This document shows, one piece after another, positions 36,158-46,017 of a stretch of 64,000 bases of DNA. Both the position numbers and the translations under genes were made by a program. Positions within the stretch are counted from its first letter, which is position 1; each line of letters begins with the position of its first letter. The notes under the pieces were generated by a model, which made no database searches, had not been told where the DNA came from, and saw nothing but the letters and a program-made list of their open reading frames with translations. Source of the stretch: Nitrosococcus halophilus Nc 4 (GTDB lineage: Bacteria > Pseudomonadota > Gammaproteobacteria > Nitrosococcales > Nitrosococcaceae); contig NC_013960.1 of NCBI RefSeq assembly GCF_000024725.1, forward strand, positions 62,001 to 126,000. The letters are read 5' to 3'.

Positions 36158-39100
36158 ATGAAGTTCACTGATCTTTTCATTCGCCGCCCGGTACTGGCCA
36201 GCGTCGTTAGCCTGTTAATTTTGCTGGTTGGGTTGCGTGCGCTGACGCTGCTAGAGGTGCGCCAGTATCCCGAGACCCGGGACACGGTGGTAACGGTGAC
36301 CACCCTTTATCCTGGGGCCAGCAGCGAACTGGTTAAAGGTTTTATTACCACTCCCTTGCAGCAGGCCATTGCCGAGGCGAAGGGCATCGATTATATGGTG
36401 GCGACCAGCACCCAGGGTCGTTCGGTTATCGAGGCCTACATGGAGCTTAACTACGATCCCAACGCCGCGGTTGCTGAAATTCAGGCTAAAGTGGCCAGCC
36501 AGCGCAACGTCCTGCCCGAGGAATCTGAGGACCCGGTGATCGACTCCACCACCGGCGATCCTACGGCGTTGATGTACATGGCCTTTTACAGCGAGGGGAT
36601 GCTCCCGTCCCAAATCACGGACTATATGTTGCGGGTGGTACGGCCCAAGCTCCAAGCGGTACCAGGGGTGGCCAAGGCGGAGCTCATTGGTAATAAAACT
36701 TTTGCCATGCGCATCTGGCTCGATCCCCGCCGTATGGCGGCCCTGGGGGTGACCGCTGACGATGTCAAAGAAGTCCTGCTCGATAATAATTATCTTGCCG
36801 GGGTGGGGCAGACCAAGGGGGCCTATGTCTCCGTGGATCTTAGTGCCACTACGGATATTAGCCGGGAAGAGGACTTCCTCAATCTGGTGGTTTATGAGGC
36901 GGATGGGGCCCTGGTACGCCTTAGAGATATCGCCGAACCCAAGCTGGGTGCCGAAGACTACGATTCCAGCAACTGGTATAACGGAAAATCAGCCATCTTT
37001 ATTGGCATTGAGCAGGCCCCAGGGGCCAATCCCCTCGATGTGGCCGAGCGCATCCATGATTTGGTGCCAGAGATGCGTCGCCAGCTTCCTTCTGGGCTTG
37101 ACGGCTATATTGTGTATGATGCCAGCGCCTATATCGATGATGCCATCGACGAAGTATTTCGCACCCTCGCGGAAGCGGTGCTCATCGTGCTCGCGGTGAT
37201 CTTTTTATTTCTCGGTTCCTTGCGGGCGGCCTTGGTTCCCGCCATCGTGGTTCCCCTGTCCTTAATCGGCGGGGCTTTTCTTATGCTGCTTTTGGGTTTT
37301 TCCCTTAATCTGCTCACCTTGCTGGCCCTGGTGTTGGCCATTGGGCTGGTAGTCGATGACGCCATTATTGTGGTGGAAAATATCCATCGACATTTGGAGA
37401 ACGGGGAGTCCCGTTTTCAGGCTGCCATCCAGGGGGCCAGGGAATTGGGACTGCCGATTATCGCCATGACTACCACTCTGGTGGCCGTTTATGCGCCCAT
37501 TGGTTTTATGGGCGGATTGGTGGGGACGCTGTTTACCGAATTTGCCTTTACGCTGGCTGGCGCAGTGTTGGTATCGGGGGTTGTGGCTCTGACCCTCTCG
37601 CCCATGCTCTCCTCTAAAGTTTTGCGGTCGGCAGGTGAGACGGGCCGCTTTGAGCAGTGGGTAGAACACTTCTTTACCCGGCTTGCCGAACGTTATCAAA
37701 GGCTCCTGCACCACGCCCTAGATAGCTTACCGGTGGTCATGGTTTTTGCTGGCGTCATACTCTGTAGCATCTATTTTATGTATGTGACCAGCCAAAATGA
37801 ATTGGCCCCTACCGAAGATCAAAGTATTTTATTTTTTCAGGCTACGGCCCCCCAGACGGCGACAATTGATTACGACGAGGCCTACTCTCGCCAGATTATC
37901 GATATCTTCGAGACTTTCCCCGAATATCATGAAAGTTTCCTGCTGCTAGGCCGGGGCGGCGATCCCAGTACCGTCTTCGGTGGCTTCAAGATGCCGGTAC
38001 CCTCCCAGCGGGAACGTTCTCAAATGGAAATCCACCCTGAGCTCCAGCAGCAACTTCAAGAGGTGGCTGGCTTTGAAATTGCGTCCTTTCCTCGGCCTAG
38101 CCTGCCGGGCGCGGGCCGCGGCTTGCCGCTCCAATTCGTAATTACGACGGATGCGGATTTCTTACGCTTGGATCAGGTTGCTGAAGAGTTGATTCAGCGG
38201 GGAATAGCCAGTGGCAAATTCGCTTTTCTGCAAAAATCCGTGAAATTTACCCGGCCCAAGACCACGCTCAGGATTAACCGGGATCTGGCGGGTGATCTCG
38301 GTATTCGCATGGAAGACATCGGACAAGATTTGGCGACCATGCTGGGCGGGGGCTATATCAACTGGTTCAATTTGGAAGGGCGCAGCTATAAGGTGATCCC
38401 GCAAGTTGCCCGCCGTTACCGCCTGGATCAGGAAATGCTGGAGAATTACTATATTCGCACGGGTACCGGGGAGCTCATCCCCTTAGCGGCACTGGTGTCC
38501 TTCGAAGATACGGTGGAGCCCAGTAAGCGAATCCAGTTTCAACAGCTTAATTCGGTGACCGTTCAGGGAATAATGGCCGAGGGCGTAACCTTAGGAGAGG
38601 CGCTGACTTATCTAGAAGAACAAGCCCAGGAAATTTTTCCCCTTGGCTTTAGCTGGGATTATGCTGGGGAATCGCGCCAGTATACCCAGCAGGGCAGTGC
38701 CCTGGTGATCACTTTCTTCTTTTCATTGTTGGTGATCTATCTCGTTTTGGCGGCGCAATTTGAGAGCTGGCGTGACCCGGTTATTATTATGATGTCAGTC
38801 CCCATGTCTATTGCCGGGGCGTTAGTGTTTCTGACCTTGGGTTTTGCGACGGTCAATATTTACACCCAGGTGGGGCTGATTACGCTGATTGGCCTGATTG
38901 CCAAAAATGGCATTCTCATTGTGGAGTTTGCCAATCAATTGCAGATCCAAGAAGGGCTTAGCAAACGGGAGGCCGTAGAGAAGGCGGCCAGCATCCGATT
39001 ACGTCCCATCTTGATGACCACGGTTTCCATGATAGTGGCGATGGTGCCATTGCTCATGGCTAGCGGCCCTGGCGCGGTGAGCCGTTTCCATATTGGCTTG

Positions 39101-39262
39101 GTGATTGCCAGTGGATTGGGGATTGGAACCGTGTTTACTCTCTTCGTGGTGCCGGCGGTGTATTTGCTGCTTGCTCGCACCCGCAGCGAAGAAAAGAAAG
39201 AGCAAGAAACCGAAGAAATCACGGAGCAAGAAATCCCGGTCGACTCTAGAGAACTCACTTAG
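36158..39262 (+). CDS. RND-family multidrug efflux permease
   Basis: The 1034-residue inner-membrane pump has the two-fold repeat of HAE1-type RND proteins: 12 helices and two large periplasmic loops. Features are FIRRPVLASVVSLLILLVG at the start, AIGLVVDDAIIVVENIHRH (proton-relay Asp pair in TM4), and GLIAKNGILIVEFANQLQ in TM10. AAQFESWRDPVIIMMSVP marks the second half. GGAGGAG lies 5 bases before the ATG. The tail after the last helix is rich in Glu. Substrate cannot be predicted. Confidence 0.95.
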   Translation: MKFTDLFIRRPVLASVVSLLILLVGLRALTLLEVRQYPETRDTVVTVTTLYPGASSELVKGFITTPLQQAIAEAKGIDYMVATSTQGRSVIEAYMELNYDPNAAVAEIQAKVASQRNVLPEESEDPVIDSTTGDPTALMYMAFYSEGMLPSQITDYMLRVVRPKLQAVPGVAKAELIGNKTFAMRIWLDPRRMAALGVTADDVKEVLLDNNYLAGVGQTKGAYVSVDLSATTDISREEDFLNLVVYEADGALVRLRDIAEPKLGAEDYDSSNWYNGKSAIFIGIEQAPGANPLDVAERIHDLVPEMRRQLPSGLDGYIVYDASAYIDDAIDEVFRTLAEAVLIVLAVIFLFLGSLRAALVPAIVVPLSLIGGAFLMLLLGFSLNLLTLLALVLAIGLVVDDAIIVVENIHRHLENGESRFQAAIQGARELGLPIIAMTTTLVAVYAPIGFMGGLVGTLFTEFAFTLAGAVLVSGVVALTLSPMLSSKVLRSAGETGRFEQWVEHFFTRLAERYQRLLHHALDSLPVVMVFAGVILCSIYFMYVTSQNELAPTEDQSILFFQATAPQTATIDYDEAYSRQIIDIFETFPEYHESFLLLGRGGDPSTVFGGFKMPVPSQRERSQMEIHPELQQQLQEVAGFEIASFPRPSLPGAGRGLPLQFVITTDADFLRLDQVAEELIQRGIASGKFAFLQKSVKFTRPKTTLRINRDLAGDLGIRMEDIGQDLATMLGGGYINWFNLEGRSYKVIPQVARRYRLDQEMLENYYIRTGTGELIPLAALVSFEDTVEPSKRIQFQQLNSVTVQGIMAEGVTLGEALTYLEEQAQEIFPLGFSWDYAGESRQYTQQGSALVITFFFSLLVIYLVLAAQFESWRDPVIIMMSVPMSIAGALVFLTLGFATVNIYTQVGLITLIGLIAKNGILIVEFANQLQIQEGLSKREAVEKAASIRLRPILMTTVSMIVAMVPLLMASGPGAVSRFHIGLVIASGLGIGTVFTLFVVPAVYLLLARTRSEEKKEQETEEITEQEIPVDSRELT

Positions 39263-39373
39263 TTCTAGGGCCTTGCAAAAACGCCACAATATCCCTAGCC
39301 AAGATTGCTAGACTTGGGAGTGGAATATTCCTAATACTGTTCCGTGAATACTGTGCCGAAGAGGTAAGTAAAT

Positions 39374-40846
39374 ATGAACGATTTACCGGAATATGTCGAC
39401 GATCTACCTAATCTTTGTGGTTCTGAAGAGTTAATCGCCAATGCCCGTGCCCAGGGTCCGGCTTATTTGCCCGAGAGCGGAATTGATTTTGGCGATATCA
39501 ACAGTGCCTTTGCCATTGCTCTGCATATGCAGCAGCCCCTGATTCCCGCCGGCGGGGAGGATTTATCCTCGGCTGCGATTATCAGCAATCTTAAATACAT
39601 GATGGATCATCAGGATATAGGCGATAATCACAATGCCCCCGTCTTCCATTGGTGCTATAAGCGAATTGGTGAATTTGTGCCCAAGCTGGTGGATGAGGGC
39701 AAGAATCCCCGGGTCATGTTGGATTATTCGGGGTGTTTGCTCCATGGCTTGCGGGATATGGGGTTAGACGATGTCTTCGACGCCCTTAAACGCGTCACCT
39801 GCGACCCCCATTATCGGCATTGCGTGGAGTGGCTGGGATGTACTTGGAGCCATGCGGTCGCCCCCTCCACCCCTGTCCAAGACTACCGTTTGCATGTCCA
39901 GGCTTGGCGCCACCATTTTGCCGCCATCTTTGGCTTAGAGGCCTTGAGTCGGGTAAAAGGGTTTTCTCCGGCGGAAATGGCCCTCCCCAATCATCCCGAT
40001 GTATGTTACGAGTTCGTCAAAACCCTTAAGGACAATGGCTACCAGTGGGTGCTGGTTCAAGAGCACTCGGTGGAACAGCCCGAAGATGGTAGGCACCCTC
40101 AACGTCCCCATATTCCCCACCGGCTGGTGGCGAAAAATTCCAAGGGGGAGACCGCAAGTATCATTGCCATTATCAAGACTCAGGGCTCGGATACCAAATT
40201 GGTGGCCCAGATGCAGCCCTACTACGAGGCCCAGGGTCTCTCCCGCCAGGAGTTGAAAGGCCAGTCTATTCCACCTCTGGTCACCCAGATCGGCGACGGT
40301 GAAAACGGCGGCGTAATGATGAATGAATTTCCGGGTAAATTTATGGAGGTGATGGGTGAGGCCACAGGCTCCCATACCCCCCCTGTTAATGTCAGCGAAT
40401 ATCTGGAATATCTAGAAACTTTGGGTTTAAAGGAAGCGGATTTTCCGGTTATTCAGCCGGTGCAGCAGAAAAAGATTTGGGATAATTTTAAAGCGGGAGG
40501 CGGCCCCGAGAAGCTGGAAGAACTCATTGAGGAACTTCAACACAGCGACCATCAATTTCACATGGAAGGGGGCAGTTGGACCAATAACATTTCCTGGGTC
40601 CAGGGCTATGAAAACGTGATCGGTCCCATTGAAAAGGTCAGTGCTTTATTTTCCGAAAAGGTGTTGGACAAAGGGGGAATTTCCACCTCGGAATACCGCT
40701 ATCGAAATGCTCTCTATTACCTGTTGATGATCCAGACCAGTTGTTACCGTTACTGGGGCCAGGGGATTTGGACCGATTATGCGCGGGAGTTATGCCGGCG
40801 CGCCGAGGCCATTCTAAATCACGATTTCAAGGATGCTGCGGCTTGA
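39374..40846 (+). CDS. Glycoside hydrolase family 57-like protein
   Basis: A 490-residue cytoplasmic protein that begins NDLPEYVDDLPNLCGSEEL. The family-57 beta/alpha barrel pattern is seen in FAIALHMQQPLIPAGG, HNAPVFHWCYKRIGEFVPKL, ALPNHPDVCYEFVKTLKDNG and YQWVLVQEHSVEQP. This GH57 subgroup differs from the branching enzyme at 44374. Members act on alpha-glucans or are of unknown activity. No partner gene is adjacent, and a strong hairpin follows. The catalytic residues cannot be assigned with certainty. Confidence 0.82.
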   Translation: MNDLPEYVDDLPNLCGSEELIANARAQGPAYLPESGIDFGDINSAFAIALHMQQPLIPAGGEDLSSAAIISNLKYMMDHQDIGDNHNAPVFHWCYKRIGEFVPKLVDEGKNPRVMLDYSGCLLHGLRDMGLDDVFDALKRVTCDPHYRHCVEWLGCTWSHAVAPSTPVQDYRLHVQAWRHHFAAIFGLEALSRVKGFSPAEMALPNHPDVCYEFVKTLKDNGYQWVLVQEHSVEQPEDGRHPQRPHIPHRLVAKNSKGETASIIAIIKTQGSDTKLVAQMQPYYEAQGLSRQELKGQSIPPLVTQIGDGENGGVMMNEFPGKFMEVMGEATGSHTPPVNVSEYLEYLETLGLKEADFPVIQPVQQKKIWDNFKAGGGPEKLEELIEELQHSDHQFHMEGGSWTNNISWVQGYENVIGPIEKVSALFSEKVLDKGGISTSEYRYRNALYYLLMIQTSCYRYWGQGIWTDYARELCRRAEAILNHDFKDAAA

Positions 40847-41008
40847 TCCCCAGGGAAGCGTTAAGTTATTAGTTTAACTGAATTTTCAGCGGTGTTTGCG
40901 AATTCTGAGCGAAGGAGTTGCCTTTTCTCCCTCGGTAATCAGTAAATAGGGTAGAGGTCCGCTGGAGGTATTTAGCTCCGGATTCTACGCCAAAAGGTTA
41001 AATAGCCG

Positions 41009-41056
41009 GGATAACGGGCGGGGTGGGAGAGCTGGATCCTGTCCCGCCCGTTATCC
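41009..41056 (+). terminator. Strong GC-rich hairpin
   Basis: GGATAACGGGCGGG (41009-41022) pairs perfectly with CCCGCCCGTTATCC (41043-41056), 14 bp, with a 20-base loop; a run of six T follows at about 41080. It lies in the 395-base gap after the GH57 gene and is the best terminator candidate there. Confidence 0.65.
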
Positions 41057-41130
41057 ACTCTTTAGGCGGGTTAGGATTTCGTTTTTTCCACTTTAATAAT
41101 ACTAATCCCAGAAATTAATGCTCTTTTATC

Positions 41131-41153
41131 CCTTCTCCCCTGGCGGGAGAAGG
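41131..41153. repeat. Short palindromic repeat, CCTTCTCCC type
   Basis: CCTTCTCCC and GGGAGAAGG flank CTGGC; then come TTAGGATGAGGG and a G run. This C/T-rich hairpin followed by TTAGGxTGAGGG is, from memory, a widespread intergenic element in bacteria. The rest of 40847-41241 shows no gene. Confidence 0.55.
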
Positions 41154-41241
41154 TTAGGATGAGGGGGGGGTAATGGTTAATAAAGAATGTTTTTTATTGG
41201 GATTGGTATAACATGCTCAGAATTGCCCTTTCTTTCGGCGC

Positions 41242-42909
41242 TTAAGCCGGTACATTGGCCCGGGCGATGCCTAGGTCGATACGCGGGCGAAAACTGTCAG
41301 GATCGGCAGCATGCCACCACTCGGCATAGGGTGTTTCTTCGGCCCCCTCAAGCAGTGCGTTTTCCGAGATGAAGGGATAGATTCGGTCAAAGGGTCTGGA
41401 ATCGGTCGTGCCAAAGCGGCGGATGAGATGATAGGGTTGCAGATCCTGGGGATGGGTCAGGCCTGCAGCCGCGACGATATGGGCCAGTGCCGCAAGGGTT
41501 TGTTGGTGAAACCGCGCCGCTCGTTCGGCCTGTACGTCGACCACTAGGCCGCGCTGGCGGCCGGGATCCTGGGTGGTGACGCCTGTTGGGCATGTGTCCA
41601 GATGGCAGCGCTGCGCCTGAATACAGCCGATGGAGAACATGAAAGCCCGCGCCGCGTTGCACCAATCCGCGCCGATGGCCAGGTTGCGCGCCATGCCAGC
41701 ACCGGAATAAACTTTGCCGCTGGCCCCCAGCCGCACCTTATCGCGTAGTCCGGTGCCAACCAGGGCGTTGCGCACGACAATCAGCCCTTCGGTTAGGGGC
41801 ATTCCCACATAGTCCGACAGTTCCAGCGGTGCAGCCGCGGTGCCCCCCTCGCCCCCGTCAACCACGATAAAATCCAGGTAGATACCGGTCTTAAGCATGG
41901 CCTTCATAATCGCCAGCACTTCGTGGATTTGCCCAACGCAAAGCTTAATGCCCACCGGTTTTCCGCCGGATAGATGGCGTATCCTCGCCGCGAAATCCAG
42001 CATTTCCACCGGGGTAGAAAAAGCCGAATGGCCGCGGGGCGACAGGCAGTCCTGGCCGGCGGGGACCTTGCGTATCCGGGCGATTTCCTCGGTCACCTTG
42101 GCTGCTGGCAAGAGTCCGCCATGGCCAGGTTTCGCGCCCTGGCTAAGCTTGATTTCAATCATCTTAACTTCATTTCGGGTGGCGCCTTCAATAAACAGAT
42201 CTTCGTCGAAGTTTCCCTTATTGTCCCGGCAGCCGAAATAGCCCGAACCGATTTCCCAGACTAAATCACCACCCTGTTTCAGGTGATAGGGACTTATTCC
42301 TCCCTCGCCCGTGTCGTGATAGAACCCGCCAAGCCGTGCCCCCTTGTTCAGCGCTTCCACCGCATTGGCGGAGAGGGAGCCGAAGCTCATGGCGGAAATA
42401 TTGAAAATAGAGGCGCTATAGGGCTGCTGGCATTGGGCGCCACCGATGGAAACGCAGGGGTTTTTTTCCGGGTTTTCGGCTGGAGCGATGGAATGACAGA
42501 GCCACTCGTATTCGTCGGAGGTCATGTCCCACTCTGTCCCAAAAGGGTGGGTGTCCGGCTTTCCCCGGGCGCGGGCATAGACAAGGTTGCGCGCATCGAA
42601 GCTGAACGGCTTGCCTTCTAGATCGCCCTCGACAATATAGGCACGCAGATAGGGTCGAAGGTCGTAGAAGAGCCAGCGGATGCGAGCAGCGACTGGATAA
42701 TTTCGTGTCAGCGTCCAGCGCTGCTGCGTCCAATCGTAGATTCCGAGCGCCACCAGCGGTAGGGTCACGGCGAGACCTAGAAGCCACCAGGGACTCACCA
42801 TTGTTAACAAGAGGCAAATGACCGAGAGCACCCCTGCCGTGATCGGGACGATCGCTCGTTTCAGCACATCGGGATTAAAGCGTTTGGCGGAGAGTTTTAG
42901 GGAAGACAC
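41242..42909 (-). CDS. Membrane-anchored FMN-dependent glutamate-synthase-family protein
   Basis: The 555-residue protein has two N-terminal membrane helices (about residues 19-58), then a GltB-like FMN barrel: NISAMSFGSLSANAVEALNK, HDTGEGGISPYHLKQGGDLV, VDGGEGGTAAAPLELSD, and the Cys cluster GCIQAQRCHLDTCPTG that holds a 3Fe-4S centre in glutamate synthase. It lacks the glutaminase domain. Such stand-alone proteins are common, and their substrate is unsettled; they are not proven glutamate synthases. It begins 16 bases downstream of glgA, so co-transcription with the glucan genes is possible. Confidence 0.88.
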   Translation of the reverse strand: MSSLKLSAKRFNPDVLKRAIVPITAGVLSVICLLLTMVSPWWLLGLAVTLPLVALGIYDWTQQRWTLTRNYPVAARIRWLFYDLRPYLRAYIVEGDLEGKPFSFDARNLVYARARGKPDTHPFGTEWDMTSDEYEWLCHSIAPAENPEKNPCVSIGGAQCQQPYSASIFNISAMSFGSLSANAVEALNKGARLGGFYHDTGEGGISPYHLKQGGDLVWEIGSGYFGCRDNKGNFDEDLFIEGATRNEVKMIEIKLSQGAKPGHGGLLPAAKVTEEIARIRKVPAGQDCLSPRGHSAFSTPVEMLDFAARIRHLSGGKPVGIKLCVGQIHEVLAIMKAMLKTGIYLDFIVVDGGEGGTAAAPLELSDYVGMPLTEGLIVVRNALVGTGLRDKVRLGASGKVYSGAGMARNLAIGADWCNAARAFMFSIGCIQAQRCHLDTCPTGVTTQDPGRQRGLVVDVQAERAARFHQQTLAALAHIVAAAGLTHPQDLQPYHLIRRFGTTDSRPFDRIYPFISENALLEGAEETPYAEWWHAADPDSFRPRIDLGIARANVPA

Positions 42910-42925
42910 CTTATCATCGAAACTC

Positions 42926-44389
42926 TCATACTTCTTGGATATGGTGATAGATATTCAGGTAATGCTGTCCTGGATAATTCCAGGAAAAGTCGTAGTGCAT
43001 CCCGTTTTCCATCAATTCCCGGAAATATTGGGGATATTGATACCACAGGCCAATGGCCCGATAGAGGGCCGATTCCAGTCCCTCATGGTTAAAATCGTTG
43101 AAGGCGAAACCGTTGCGCTCATGGTAAGGTTTATGGGCGTAATTAGCGTCGAATACCGTATCCGCTAGCCCTCCCACACTGCGCACGATGGGGACTGTGC
43201 CGTATTTCATGGCGATCATTTGGGTGAGGCCGCAAGGCTCGTAGGCGCTTGGAACCAGGAGCATATCGGCACCTGCGTAGATCTGGTGGGCCAAGTCCTC
43301 ATCATAGCCAATTTCCAGGTGACAGTCCGGATTGTCGTTCAGGTGGTGCTTGAGGTGCCAGAAATCCGCATTGATGCTGTCGTTGGCACTCGCGCCGAGC
43401 AACACAAATTGGCAACCATTGGCGAGACAGTAGAAGATAGCGTGGCGAATAAGCCCGACCCCCTTTTGGGCATCTAGCCGGCTGATGACGCCAATAATGG
43501 GTTTATATTCATCCCGCAGCCATAAGCGATGGCGCAGAGCAGTTTTGTTCTCGTATTTTTGGTCTAGGGTTTCCAGGTTATAGCGAACCGGGATGTGGGG
43601 GTCAAGCCCAGGGTTCCATACATTATAATCCACGCCATTGAGGATCCCGCCTAACTTTTGCCCATGGAGGTGAAGGGTGTGTTGTAAGCCATAGCCCTGT
43701 TCTGTGTAGCGAATTTCATCCAGATAGTGGGAGGATACGGTGGTGACAAAGTTGGAAAAAACGATTCCACCTTTCATCAAATTGACCGCGTGGGGGTGGG
43801 TATGGTCGAGCAACCGTTGGGGTGTCATATAGGCCGCAGGGTCTAATCCTACCTGCTGGATGATATGCCCACCGGTAACCCCCTGGTGCTGCATATTATG
43901 CAAAGTGTAGCAGACTCGGGGATGGCTCATCCCCAAATATTGATATTGCTCGAAGAGCAATACCGGCACCAGACCGGTTTGCCAGTCATGGCAGTGGATG
44001 ATTTCCGGGTGTTTATTGCTTTTTAGCATGAACTCCAGGGCTGCCTTGCAAAAAAAGGCGAAACGTTGGGGATCATCGTGTTGGCCGTAGTAGGTGCCCC
44101 GGTCAAAAAAGCCATTATGGGCTTCAATGAAAAAGCATTTCAGCCCATCGGCAAAACCAAAATAAACGTCACAGTGAATCCACTGGTTATAGTAAGGTAC
44201 CCACAGGTCGCTGTAAGTTTTCACCAAGCCCCAGATACGGTCATAGCGCATACAATCATATTTGGGGAGGATGAGCTCAACGACGTTACCCCGTATCGAA
44301 AGTTCGTTGGATAGTCCCTGAACAACGTCTCCCAGACCACCTACCTTGGCTATCGGGGCACACTCAGGTGTGATCATAACGATATACAT
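42926..44389 (-). CDS. glgA: Glycogen synthase
   Basis: A 487-residue GT5 glycosyltransferase that adds glucose from ADP-glucose to an alpha-1,4-glucan. The ADP-glucose site KVGGLGDVV is at residues 15-23. The C-terminal lobe holds GVISRLDAQKGVGLI and the catalytic-loop region MLLVPSAYEPCGLTQMIAMK YGTVPIVR (one Glu in YEPCGLTQ). Its start overlaps the end of the branching enzyme by 16 bases, showing a coupled operon. Confidence 0.95.
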   Translation of the reverse strand: MYIVMITPECAPIAKVGGLGDVVQGLSNELSIRGNVVELILPKYDCMRYDRIWGLVKTYSDLWVPYYNQWIHCDVYFGFADGLKCFFIEAHNGFFDRGTYYGQHDDPQRFAFFCKAALEFMLKSNKHPEIIHCHDWQTGLVPVLLFEQYQYLGMSHPRVCYTLHNMQHQGVTGGHIIQQVGLDPAAYMTPQRLLDHTHPHAVNLMKGGIVFSNFVTTVSSHYLDEIRYTEQGYGLQHTLHLHGQKLGGILNGVDYNVWNPGLDPHIPVRYNLETLDQKYENKTALRHRLWLRDEYKPIIGVISRLDAQKGVGLIRHAIFYCLANGCQFVLLGASANDSINADFWHLKHHLNDNPDCHLEIGYDEDLAHQIYAGADMLLVPSAYEPCGLTQMIAMKYGTVPIVRSVGGLADTVFDANYAHKPYHERNGFAFNDFNHEGLESALYRAIGLWYQYPQYFRELMENGMHYDFSWNYPGQHYLNIYHHIQEV

Positions 44390-46011
44390 CGCGCAGCTTC
44401 TCCGTTGTTCCCTGGGGGATACCCATAGTAGACGCGGTAATCAAGATCCGGAAAGATGTTATCAAGGGTCTCTAAGGCTTGTAGCCGGCGTTCATCGAAG
44501 ATTCCTTTTTCCAAAGCTATTTCCAAGTAGTGAAAACGGGACAGGTGATCCCGCAGACGGCGAGTGGCGTACTCCACTGTGGTTCCATTTTCAATGATAA
44601 AGGGCCAATCCGAAGCTTGTGCTAACAGCAATGAGCGGGCGGCCTGCCGCAAGGCACGATCGGCAAGAGTCCCCTTAGGTTCGTGATAATAGGCTATCGC
44701 CAATTCCCTCATGCGTCGGGCAGCCCGGTGCAGCAGAGGATATATCCAGTCAGTTTTTTTATTGAGCCAAAAATCATTGTAGCCCCTATCGCCCCAGCTG
44801 GATAGATTGGGAGTTGCTTTTTGCAGCACCGGGTGCTGGGTTAAATACTGGGAAGGGGTGATCAGCTCAATCGGCCCTTTTGTGGAGCCAAAGCGGCGCA
44901 GTAAACTCTCCAGCCATTGAGGCCCTTCAAACCACCAATGGCCAAATAATTCGGCATCATAAGGGGCGAGGAGAAGCGGTGGACGGTCCATTGTCTTGGC
45001 ATGGCCCGCGACCTGCTGGAGGCAATTATGGTAAAAATGATCCGCATGGGCAGCCACCTTTGCCCGGGCCTTGGCCGGTTGATAAGGGGCTTTGTGCTCG
45101 GTTTTATCCGTCACCCGGTAATATTTAATGCCGGTATCGACGCGGATCTGGCCGCCGGGAAGATAAGGTTGAAGATAGCTCAGTTCCCGCTCGAAGCCCA
45201 CATCCCGGTAGAACTCCCGGTAATCCCTGTCTCCAGGGTAGCCTTCCTCGGCGCTCCAAACTTGCTGTGAAATTGCCGGATCGCGCCCGAAGGCCGCCAC
45301 CCCGTTAGGGCAGGCAATAGGCGCGAGGTGGCCATAACGAGGCCGCGTGTTGGCGTAGAGAAGGCCCTCGGTTTCGACGAAGAAGTAATCAAAGCCGACC
45401 GCTTTTAATGCTTTTTCTAGGCCGGGGTAATAGGCGCATTCGGGAAGCCAAATACCTTTAGGGGCGATGCCGAAACATTGCCGGTAGTAATCCGCGGCGA
45501 CTTGGAGTTGGGCGTAAACGGCGGTGGGTTCCGGTTGTAAGAGGGGTAAAAAACCATGGGTAGCGGCACAGGTAATGATCTCAAGCAGGCCTTCTTGTTG
45601 TAGCCGGGCAAAAGTAGGTACCAAACGGCGCTGATAACGTTCCTCGAAATCTGAAAGTGTTTGCAGAAACCAGCGCCGGTAAAGGCGTGCCAATCGATTA
45701 AGGTCGGTGTGAGCCCGGGTTTGTTGGACCTCCTTCTCAGCCAAAGTAATGAGCTTTTCCATATGGAGAACATAGCGCTGTAGCAACAGGGGGTCCTGAA
45801 GCATGGTGAGCAAAGTCGGTGATAAGGATAAGGTCAAGCGAAACCGAGTCCCCTCCTGGGCCAGTCGTTCAAAAGCATTCAATAGAGGCAGATAGCACTC
45901 GGTCAGAGCTTCAAACAGCCACCGCTCTTCCAGCGCTTCTTCCTGTTCGGGATGGCGCACGTATGGCAAGTGCGCGTGCAAAATGAAGCTGAGATAACCG
46001 CAGCAAGCCAT
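44374..46011 (-). CDS. GH57-type 1,4-alpha-glucan branching enzyme
   Basis: A 545-residue family-57 enzyme with an N-terminal GH57 barrel (YLSFILHAHLPYVRHPEQ), the nucleophile motif GIWLPECAYYPG (E191), the acid motif LLAPYDAELFGHWWFEGP (D352), and a C-terminal helical domain (DUF1957 part). GH57 enzymes with this start and ECAY motif make alpha-1,6 branches, replacing GlgB. Together with glgA it forms a glycogen-making unit; no glgB, glgC or glgP occurs in the window. The TK1436-type enzyme is the closest known kind. Confidence 0.88.
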   Translation of the reverse strand: MACCGYLSFILHAHLPYVRHPEQEEALEERWLFEALTECYLPLLNAFERLAQEGTRFRLTLSLSPTLLTMLQDPLLLQRYVLHMEKLITLAEKEVQQTRAHTDLNRLARLYRRWFLQTLSDFEERYQRRLVPTFARLQQEGLLEIITCAATHGFLPLLQPEPTAVYAQLQVAADYYRQCFGIAPKGIWLPECAYYPGLEKALKAVGFDYFFVETEGLLYANTRPRYGHLAPIACPNGVAAFGRDPAISQQVWSAEEGYPGDRDYREFYRDVGFERELSYLQPYLPGGQIRVDTGIKYYRVTDKTEHKAPYQPAKARAKVAAHADHFYHNCLQQVAGHAKTMDRPPLLLAPYDAELFGHWWFEGPQWLESLLRRFGSTKGPIELITPSQYLTQHPVLQKATPNLSSWGDRGYNDFWLNKKTDWIYPLLHRAARRMRELAIAYYHEPKGTLADRALRQAARSLLLAQASDWPFIIENGTTVEYATRRLRDHLSRFHYLEIALEKGIFDERRLQALETLDNIFPDLDYRVYYGYPPGNNGEAARCISL

Positions 46012-46017
46012 GGAAGG